A model generated the notes under the pieces. It did not search any database and was not told the DNA's origin. It saw only the letters and a list, made by a program, of their open reading frames with translations. Positions 57,166 to 64,000 of a stretch of 64,000 nt of DNA are shown here, one piece after another. The stretch's first letter is position 1. Each line of letters starts with the position of its first letter. This stretch comes from Cervus elaphus (Eukaryota > Chordata > Mammalia > Artiodactyla > Cervidae), in assembly GCF_910594005.1 (NCBI RefSeq), contig NC_057845.1, forward strand, positions 3,782,001-3,846,000, written 5' to 3'. Position numbers and translations under genes: made by a program.

Positions 57166-57454
57166 GCAGGGTCCCCAAACAGAAGCAAGCAGAGAGCTGC
57201 AGATCGCTTCCTTACATCCGAAAGGCCCCCAAACATACATTGTTTACTGTGGCCACTGCTCTCCTCAATTTACAGGCGGCATTTTAATCTAATCAACAAA
57301 CAGAAGAATGCTTTGCATTGATAATTTGCTCATTCGCTCATTCCTGCCGTCATTACCATCTCCCAGAACAGGGCACCCATTGAATGGTATAACCTGTCTC
57401 TGAACCGACCCAGATCCAGGAAGAAAAAGGGACTTTGATCAGAAAGACTTAGGT
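57166..57454. other. Unassigned stretch
   Basis: Nothing recognised. Confidence 0.3.
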
Positions 57455-57612
57455 GGGACTGCCCTTGGTGGTCCCATGTTAGCACTCCACCCTTCCCAGC
57501 GCAGGGGAAATGAGTTTGAGCACTGGTCAGGGAACTAAGATCTCACATGCCACCCAGCACGGCCTAAAATACTAAATAAATAAATAATCTATTTATTTAT
57601 TTAAAAAAAAAA
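57455..57612 (+). mobile_element. CHR-type SINE, diverged
   Basis: Plus copy: 'gggactgcccttggtggtcc', 'tcagggaactaagatctcac', tail of (taaa)n and A10. Confidence 0.8.
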
Positions 57613-58261
57613 GACAAAGATCCGCTCTAGCCCAGAGGTGAAGTTCTCCTGGATCTGTGGTGGCAAATGCCAAACCTGCCTGGGGAAGCATCGGGGCTGA
57701 GGAGGAACCAGGGCCAGCTGCAAAGAGCTTTGGGGGGTGGGGGTCCCTGGGGGATCCTGAGACTGGCTCCCGCCCCAGGTTCTGTGACAAGAACAAGAAA
57801 CTGTACCTGTCTAAGCCCCGAAACACAAGGAGCCCAGATTAGAGCATTTCTCAGAAGTCAGTTCGTGAGTCAATCTCATAATACTCTGATTCGTGCTTGC
57901 TTGTGTGAGCAGTGACACGGAGGTTTGAATGGCGAAAGCTCTAGAAAGAAAGCAACGCCAAGGCCAGAGGCGGAATTGACAACATGAGGAGATGGCGCCT
58001 CCCAGTGTCAAGATGATGCCTCGGAAACCTAGATCAGGCCAAGCATCACCTGTGACCTTGAGCAAGAGTAGGCGATGCTTCAAGATAGATGCAACCAACC
58101 GGGGGGGCCGGAGAGGCCCAGGGGAAGATGCCTGTGGCCCGGGAGGGGGACCACTGCTCACAGTACCTGGTTCTCCCTCAGTCACCGTTCAGACCCCTGT
58201 TGTGTGCTGCAGACCCACCCAAAGCAACCTTCTCCAAAGACTCAAAAATACCACCAAGCCA
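57613..58261. other. Unassigned, GC-moderate
   Basis: Several overlapping frames (57811-58185 minus; 57992-58375 plus) compete, with no splice structure or known motif. No repeat recognised. Confidence 0.35.
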
Positions 58262-58375
58262 TATTTATGTTTGTTTGTTTTTATGGTTTTTGCCATACAT
58301 CCACATGAGTCAGCCATGGGTGTGCATGTGTTCCCCATCCTGAGCCTCCCTCCCACCTCATTTCTTCTGCAGTAG
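58262..58375 (-). mobile_element. L1 (bovine-type) 3' terminal fragment
   Basis: 'ggtttttgccatacatccac' and 'atgagtcagccatgggtg' match the L1 3' UTR end seen at 40 kb, minus orientation, with a T-rich start. Confidence 0.85.
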
Positions 58376-59084
58376 ATGCATCAGGTCCCTAGGATAAAAA
58401 GTTTAAAATCATATGGTCGCAGCACCTGGGGTCCCATTGTCCATTTTCTGCAACACTTTTTCTTGCCCAAAGCCAAGTCAGTTCTAGCCCAGGGGCCTCT
58501 GCGAATTGGCAGGACTCCTCTCAGACCCCCTTTAATGCCATAGACATGCGTAGAGAGCTGCCAGAGGCACGTTCCCATTCCCAAGGTTTAAGTGAAAAAA
58601 CAAGCTACATATGGAGTTCTAAATTAGGGCTGCCAACCTGGGTCCCCAAGACAGCAAGTGGCTCTGGTCTGCTGTAAAGGATCCATGTACAGTTCTCAAA
58701 ATAAACTCGGACGGGAAAAGAACTAAAAGAAAGAGAGAACTGATGCGAAGTTCAGTCCAAGATAAACATCTGAACAATGCAAACATTTCCTAGGTTCTTT
58801 CAGTGTAACAAAATGCATGGGGACAATCTTAACACACTTTGCTCTGAGATACCATCCTTAGATACATTGTGCAAAGCTGAAGAACATGTTCCCTGGGCTG
58901 GGGGAGTCTAGTTGAAGTTCACCTGGGGATGAAAACTTAGAAATCCTTTGGTCTAACTTTGAAGCCTGGTCCTTTGTGGAACTCATCAACTTGAATGTCA
59001 CCCTACAGGTCAGAAGCTGAGCGTTGTCAGAAACTAGAGTAGATGGGTCTCTCCTTCATGGGGCAAATCGTTAAGGGATAGGAT
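58376..59084. other. Unassigned stretch of about 700 bases
   Basis: No repeat or gene recognised. Confidence 0.35.
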
Positions 59085-59340
59085 CGTGGCATTCCCCCCT
59101 CTTTTTTCATTCTGATTATGATAGCAACACATGTTCATTATAGAAAAAACAGAGAACGTAGTTTGGAATTTTTCCCTCGATGTCATTAAATATGTTTCTA
59201 TGCCACTAAATACTTTTTGAAAATCTCATGGTAATGGCTGTACAAGTGTTCCATTTTAAAAACCATTCTCTTATGCTCAGACATTTGTTTCCAATTTTTT
59301 GTCATTTTAAACTGAGCGCAGTGAACGTGTTGCCCGTTAA
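59085..59340 (-). repeat. Old LINE-like 3' sequence
   Basis: 'atagcaacacatgttcatta' and 'atttgtttccaattttttgt' fit an old L1-type 3' end, similar in kind to 51.9-52.6 kb. The family is uncertain. Confidence 0.4.
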
Positions 59341-59816
59341 CCTTCATCCAGATTTCTGAGATTTAGAAGGTTCTTTCTTGGGTCAAGGGGGAAAAAAATC
59401 CCTTCATTTTTTTTACACATGTGCAATTGAGGGTCTCGTGACACCATGCTGCTGTCTTTCATGCCAGCATATGGTGCCTTCACAGAGAAAATAAAGTGGT
59501 CAGAAATATTTGTTTTGAATTGAAAGTCAGCATGAAACAAAAAAGCTGAGATTTGATGTCTGGGTTTCACTACCGCTAGAGCCCTGGACTGTGACCTTGG
59601 GCAAGTCCCTTTAACTCCATCAGCCTCAGTTGTTAAAATAATTATCTTAAATTTAAGTTTGTACAGGAGGAAAGCAGCCGAAAAGTAAAGTGCTAAGTTG
59701 TTTCCCTTCTTCTACAGGACAAAATTCTTTTCTTCTTTCAGATTCTCTCCTCTTGCCTAGAAGAAGGTCTGACAGTGCCACAGTTGGGAAATTGCTGTCA
59801 GGTGGTACCTGGTGGG
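59341..59816. other. Unassigned, with a MIR trace
   Basis: 59570-59640 has MIR text on the plus strand ('tgtgaccttgggcaagtccc'). The rest is unclassified. Confidence 0.4.
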
Positions 59817-60031
59817 GGCTTCCCAGGTGGTGCTAGTGGTAAGGAATCTGCCTGCCAATGCAGGAGATGTAAGAGAGTTTGATCTCTGGGTAGGGAAGAT
59901 CCCATGGAGGAGGGCATGGCAACCCCCTCCAATATTCTTGCCTGGAGAATTCCATGGACAGAGGAGCCTGGTGGGCTACAGTCCATGGGGTCACTAAGCA
60001 TCGGACACGACTGAAGTGATTTAGCAGGCAT
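59817..60031 (+). mobile_element. Bov-tA SINE
   Basis: Plus copy, 'ggggcttcccaggtggtgct' to 'agtgatttagcaggcatgg'. The 198-residue minus-strand frame at 59798-60394 runs through this SINE and the next one and is not a gene. Confidence 0.93.
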
Positions 60032-60230
60032 GGAATTTGCTTCTAGGCCCTGGGCTTTGCTGGGTTTTGCCTGCTGTGAGTATTCAGCAGATGCCAAGGA
60101 ATCTAAGAGCAGCGTGGGGCAGTTTGACTGCAAAGGCATCAGGTTCAGAGTTCTTTCTATGTTTCTCCACTTGTCCACATCACCAAGATGGAAGCAGCAA
60201 ACACTGGCATCAAAATCCCATGCTGAGACT

Positions 60231-60353
60231 GGGACTTCCCTGGTGGTCCAGTGGTTGGGACTCTGAGCCTCCAATGCTGGGGGCATGGGTTCGATCCCTG
60301 GTTGGGGAACTAAGATCCCACATGCTTCACGTGGCCAAAAAAAAAAAAAAAAT
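60231..60353 (+). mobile_element. CHR-type SINE
   Basis: Plus copy, 'gggacttccctggtggtcca' to a run of about 15 As. Confidence 0.92.
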
Positions 60354-60878
60354 TCTGATGCCGAGAAGTACATCCTGAGAGCCAGAGCTGCCATTTCCTA
60401 GACGAGCTGCCTAAACAGGATCCAGAAAATTTCAGCACATATAAAGTAGGGGAGGGGTACCAGACTCCCTTTATCTTAGAGTTATCCTGAATCTCAAAAT
60501 AAAAATGAAACCATACACGTGCAGCCACTTGATAAACCCTTAAATTCAAACGACCACAAACTACTATTTTAGCAACATGCAAAGGGCTGAAGTGAGATGG
60601 GGATAAATGCAAAGGAGACAGAGGGAATCTCCCTGTTGCTATGCAACCTTATAGCTTACTTATAATTAATTACCAATGCCATAATTTAGAGTTTTCCAAA
60701 TATAGTTAGCCCCAGAACTTTTGACTTGAAGTACATCTAGTAAGACCCACACATTAGAAAACATGGGCTTGGGGTTTGGTTCCAGGTCGAACATAAGACC
60801 TGCGAAGGCAAACACTTGGTCCTTCACCCTGCTGTTCCTCCAGGCATAGAAGAGCTGCCTGCACTTAATGTAGCTACT
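60354..60878. other. Unassigned stretch
   Basis: Nothing recognised. Confidence 0.3.
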
Positions 60879-61076
60879 GTTGTTGAGTCTCTCAGTCATA
60901 TCCGACTCTTTGTGACCGCATGGACTGTAGCCCAATGGGCTCCTCTGTCCATGGGATTCTTCAGCAAGAATACTGGAGTGTATTGCCATTTCCTTCTGCA
61001 GGGGATTTTCCTGACTTGGGAATCAAACTCATGTCTCCTGCATGGGCAGGCAGATTCTTTACCACTGAGTCATAGG
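60879..61076 (-). mobile_element. Bov-tA SINE
   Basis: Minus copy, 'gagtctctcagtcatatccg' to 'taccactgagtcata'. Confidence 0.9.
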
Positions 61077-61188
61077 TGCTCAATAAAACATTCTGCATAA
61101 TGAATACACCTTCCCTTAGACTTATTTGAAAACAGCCTCCCAGAAGAATTCGCAGAGGGAAGTAAAACAAGGGTTTTTATGCACTGCT

Positions 61189-61338
61189 AGTGAAAGTGCA
61201 TTGGAGGAGGAAATGGCAACCCACTCCAGTGTTCTTGCCTGGAGAATTCCAGGGACGGGCGAGCCTGGTGGGCTGCCATCTATGGGGTTGCACAGAGTCA
61301 GACACGACTGAAGTGACTTAGCAGCAGCAGTGAAAGTG
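61189..61338 (+). mobile_element. Bov-A2 SINE monomer with target duplications
   Basis: Bov-A2 61199-61328 ending in (gca)n, flanked by AGTGAAAGTG at 61189-61198 and 61329-61338. Confidence 0.88.
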
Positions 61339-61377
61339 TAAAGTGGTTAAAAGTTTTGGAAAAGAGCATGCCCTCAT

Positions 61378-61599
61378 TCATCAAAGACTTTTTAAATTAT
61401 TTACTTACTTACTTATTTGGATGCATCAGGTCTTAGTTGCAGCATGCAGGATCTTTGGCCTGGAGGACTAGTTGAGGCATCCAAAATCTTAGCTGCTGCA
61501 CATGGGATCTAGTACCTTGATCAAATCCAGGACCTTTGCATCAAGAGTGCAGAGTCCTAGCCATTGGGCCACCAGGAAATTCCCTCATCAAAGACTTTT
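61378..61599 (-). mobile_element. CHR-type SINE with target duplications
   Basis: SINE 61393-61584, minus, flanked by a perfect 15-base repeat TCATCAAAGACTTTT at 61378-61392 and 61585-61599. Confidence 0.93.
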
Positions 61600-62552
61600 A
61601 AAGTGTTCATACCCTCTCACCAAGTTGTACCATCTCTGGAAATCTACTTGGAAGTTATCCTAAGTATGAAGAAAAAAAAAATTTTGTGTCTAAAGATGCT
61701 CAGGAGATGAAGTACTGTTTAAAAAGGGGGGAGAAAAGGCAACCATCTGAATTATGTTCAAAAGTTATTGAATGATTACATCACAGAATATCCACTTGAT
61801 GGGTGACTCTGCACATTGAAATTATGTTTATGAAAATCTTATAACTAAGAAATACAATTATATCATGCTGGAAGCATGTATTTATGAATTATATATAATT
61901 TAGTACACTTTTTTCTTGTATTAAGGAAAAAGGCAAGATACTAAATTATACAGATTGTGAGTCTGTATATGCGATAAAAACAAAAGCAAAATAAAGAGCA
62001 TTTTTGAGTGCTAGTCAGTCAGAAAATTGTTCTATATCTTGTTCATTTTTCCTAACAGCCTGTAAGATAGCTGTTATTGTAATACTCATAGATAACAACA
62101 CTGAAACACAGAGAAATTATATAATTGGGCCAAGGTCAATGAAAGGACTGGGATTCAAGCCTGGGCAGTTCAGGCCACTCTCTGAAAAAATAATGGGAGA
62201 CAACAAACTAAAATATTGACAATGGCTGCCCTCAGGTGGTCCAAAAGGGGGCAATTACATTCCTTCCACTTTTCTGCGTTTTAACAAGTTTTTCATAATG
62301 ATGAGAAAACTGCACTCATCATTAAAATTAATGACTTTTAATGTAAATTAATGACTTAATAGTTATATAATATAATATATATATAATATATATTATGTTG
62401 TATATAATATATTTATAATAGATATATAATTATAATAATTATAATAGAACTGAGCAGAAAAACACCTTAATTGACCATAGGCCCCATTACTGCAACCCGG
62501 AAACTCCAATCATGCTCCGACTGCAAACTCTCCTCCTAACAGAAGAGAAAAA
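61600..62552. other. Unassigned AT-rich stretch with a MIR trace
   Basis: 62040-62180 carries a minus-strand MIR trace ('gggattcaagcctgggcagt'). 62350-62445 is a (TA)n-rich tract. 62210-62310 resembles an old LINE end. No gene. Confidence 0.4.
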
Positions 62553-62775
62553 TGATCAGTCCAAGTTTGATGCATGAAACAGGGCACTCAAAGCCAGTGC
62601 ACTGGGACAATCCAGAGGGACGGGATGGGGAGGGAGGTGGTGGGGGGGCTCGGGATGGGGGACATACGTACACCCATGGCTGATTCATGTCAATGTAGGG
62701 CAAAACCACCACAGTATTGTAATTAGCCTTCAAATAAAATAAATTAATTAATTTTAAAAATAAATTTTAAAAATT
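62553..62775 (+). mobile_element. L1 (bovine-type) 3' terminal fragment
   Basis: Plus copy: 'gtttgatgcatgaaacaggg', 'catggctgattcatgtcaat', tail of (ataaatt)n. It is the same subfamily as the 3651 L1 and lies only about 700 bases upstream of the ATP5PO start codon. Confidence 0.9.
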
Positions 62776-63340
62776 AGTGTTCTTTTTATGGGGAAAATTG
62801 ATTGAAAATAGGTTATTTTTATGAATGCAGAGAAACTAGCTAAAGCTAGTGTTGGGTTCTCAGTTTCAATGTCACACTTTACTCAAACACCAGTTCTATT
62901 TTTAGGTCTGCTTCTCAGCTAATTATTCTGCCCTACCCAGAAGGAAGTATTTAATCACCAGAACCTCACGCGTCCGCACAAACCAAGGGAGTCAATGCTG
63001 TACTCAGAAAAGATGGGGTGGACAGGGGATCGCGGTCTGCAGGAGCAGTCACGGTCCAAGTACTAGGCGTGTAGGGTCCGCCGCTGGAGCTGCAAAGCTG
63101 CATATACAGCATGTGCCCAAAGAGTGCAAGGACCTGCGCTTGATACACACTTTGGCGTGTTAGGAAGAAAGAATAAATATGCTAGTGATGAATGTGAAAT
63201 AGAACAAATGCCACCCTACTTATCTAAATGGAAACTTAAAACTAGGTGCAATAACTCTATTCTACACTAAGGGCCACTAAGTAACTCAACAATCTAATTT
63301 CCAGGTGCTATCCGAGCCTTCTAGCCCCCACCCCCACCAG
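62776..63340. other. ATP5PO upstream flank, unassigned
   Basis: Repeat-free as far as I can see, between the L1 end and the CpG island. A few CpG sites near 62970-63080. Possible distal promoter sequence. Confidence 0.4.
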
Positions 63341-63365
63341 CTCTGAGGCCCACTCGCTTCTGAGG

Positions 63366-63380
63366 ACTACAACTCCCAGC
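63366..63380 (+). promoter_or_regulatory. ZNF143/THAP11-type motif 1
   Basis: ACTACAACTCCCAGC matches the ACTACAATTCCCAGC core known from many mammalian CpG promoters with one change. It is 149 bases upstream of the start codon. Confidence 0.65.
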
Positions 63381-63416
63381 CTGAGGGAACCCGCGCGTGC
63401 GGCCTGACGACGTACG

Positions 63417-63436
63417 CCTACATTTCCCAGCAGGCC
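63417..63436 (+). promoter_or_regulatory. ZNF143/THAP11-type motif 2
   Basis: CCTACATTTCCCAGCAGGCC resembles the longer ACTACAATTCCCAGCATGCC motif. It is in the same orientation as the first site and starts 51 bases after it. Confidence 0.6.
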
Positions 63437-63514
63437 GAGCGGCTACGCTGACGCACGCCTGCGCTCTCGGTCTCTCTCGCCGACTTGGGTTTGACCTACA
63501 GCCGCCAGGAGAAG

Positions 63515-63550
63515 ATGGCTGCGCCAGCAGTGTCCGGGCTGTCCCAGCAG
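63515..63550 (+). CDS. ATP5PO: ATP synthase OSCP subunit, coding exon 1 (gene continues right)
   Basis: OSCP is the peripheral-stalk subunit that ties the F1 head of mitochondrial ATP synthase to the membrane part; it acts in the matrix side of the inner membrane. This exon holds only the first 12 codons, MAAPAVSGLSQQ, the start of the mitochondrial targeting peptide. Support: strong start context (A at -3, G at +4), a CpG-island promoter, a phase-0 donor CAG/GTGAGAG at 63551, and agreement with the mammalian OSCP N-terminus, where human reads MAAPAVSGLSRQ. The remaining exons lie beyond the window. The chance of another gene sharing this start is small but cannot be excluded from 12 residues. 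Confidence 0.85.
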
Positions 63551-64000
63551 GTGAGAGGACGGAGGTCCTGAAAGCCAGCGGGAAGAGCCCTCCTGGAGTG
63601 ACCAGCACTGGACCCCCAAGTCCCACAGTTCCAGGCCACACCTGGGGAGCGTAGCGGCCGTTGAAGGTCGTGCGGCCGGGAGAGGGGGCGACGCGGGGCG
63701 GCCCTCTTTTCCCCCCATCCCCCTTTCCCCGGGATGCGCGCGGGACACAGTGGACGCTGGGCGCTCGTTTCTGACCTTGGCGTCCTCCGAGCCCAGCCCC
63801 CGGAAGCAGCTGGTTGAGAGACCCAGGAGAAGCGGGGGGGTCTATCTTTGCGTTGTGATTAAGCTACTACTAGTATTTCTGGGTCAAGTGTAATACTAAA
63901 GAATGTTTGCAAAACATGTTTCACATTTTTATTAAGAAAATGAGACTGGAAAGTTTAAATGACTCGTTTTTGACTGAGCAAGGGGTAGAACTGAGATTCG
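63551..64000 (+). other. ATP5PO: ATP5PO intron 1, first part
   Basis: Begins with the donor GTGAGAG. The first 240 bases stay GC-rich, with an ETS-type CCGGAAG at 63800; after about 63840 composition drops to AT-rich. No repeat seen before the window ends. Confidence 0.75.

Larger units (their letters stand above)
63345..63790 (+). promoter_or_regulatory. ATP5PO: CpG-island promoter of ATP5PO
   Basis: GC-rich, with dense CpG dinucleotides across the first exon, in sharp contrast to the flanks. No TATA box or CCAAT box in good position, the usual layout for a housekeeping mitochondrial gene. Candidate sites: two ZNF143/THAP11-type motifs (63366 and 63417), weak NRF1-like GC boxes (63392-63403 and 63453-63464), a YY1-type AAGATGGCTGCG at the start codon (63512-63523), and an ETS-type CCGGAAG (63800-63806) in intron 1 just past the island. 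Confidence 0.85.

Noticed and set aside
59798..60394. Open frame of 198 codons on the minus strand
   Set aside because: Runs antisense through a Bov-tA and a CHR-type SINE. Frames like this occur in many SINE copies in the window.
5590..61584. tRNA genes suggested by B-box-like GGTTCGATCCC blocks
   Set aside because: All the examples I checked are tRNA-Glu-derived heads of Bov-tA or CHR SINEs, with SINE bodies attached and no intact tRNA cloverleaf.
63397..63654. Open frame of 85 codons across the CpG island
   Set aside because: It is in a different frame from the ATP5PO start, lacks a good ATG, and crosses the splice donor at 63551. GC-rich DNA often gives such frames.
1..64000. CRISPR array, phage, plasmid or bacterial operon
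   Set aside because: The repeat families, splice donor, CpG island and base composition are those of a ruminant nuclear genome. No array of equal repeats with unique spacers exists.

Overview
The window is mammalian nuclear DNA from a ruminant, most likely a bovid. It is packed with BovB (RTE-type) LINE fragments, Bov-tA and Bov-A2 SINEs, cetartiodactyl tRNA-Glu (CHR-type) SINEs and the L1 subfamily with the bovine-type 3' end, on a background of older L1, L2 and MIR. I cannot tell cattle, buffalo, sheep and goat apart from this sequence alone.

The only protein-coding gene I can support is at the right edge. A CpG island at about 63.35-63.75 kb contains a short coding first exon: the start codon is at 63515, there are 12 codons, and a GT splice donor follows at 63551. 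The 12 residues match the start of the mitochondrial ATP synthase OSCP subunit (ATP5PO). The gene runs rightward out of the window, so the other 63 kb is its upstream flank plus about 450 bases of intron 1. None of the longer open frames further left looks like a host gene; each lies in a transposon, in a simple repeat or in sequence with no coding signature.

Layout. 0-3 kb: SINE, BovB and L2 pieces, an L1 with an inverted 5' part, then a 1-kb (GT)n-based array. 3.6-5.3 kb: a young 5'-truncated L1 with a perfect 17-base target duplication. 6-8.4 kb: a BovB split by a second, twin-primed BovB. 9-13 kb: SINEs in unassigned sequence. 13.1-15.5 kb: the longest BovB. 16.3-17.2 kb: L2. 19-20.5 kb: old L1 then MIR. 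22-31 kb: SINEs and four BovB copies, one carrying extra 3' sequence and a poly(A) tail. 31-37.4 kb: old L1 blocks in both orientations, riddled with SINEs. 39.8-40.7 kb: a U6 snRNA-L1 chimeric retrocopy. 41.3-43.7 kb: the longest stretch with no repeat I recognise. 43.7-63 kb: dense SINEs and old L1/MIR sequence. 63.3-64 kb: the ATP5PO promoter and first exon.

There is no multi-gene system here. The most unusual objects are by-products of retrotransposition: the U6-L1 chimera with an apparent 3' transduction, the polyadenylated BovB-containing retrocopy, and the nested twin-primed BovB. Repeat family names come from recalled consensus sequences, not from a database search. Most boundaries are good to about 5-10 bases; those set by target-site duplications (TSDs) are tighter.
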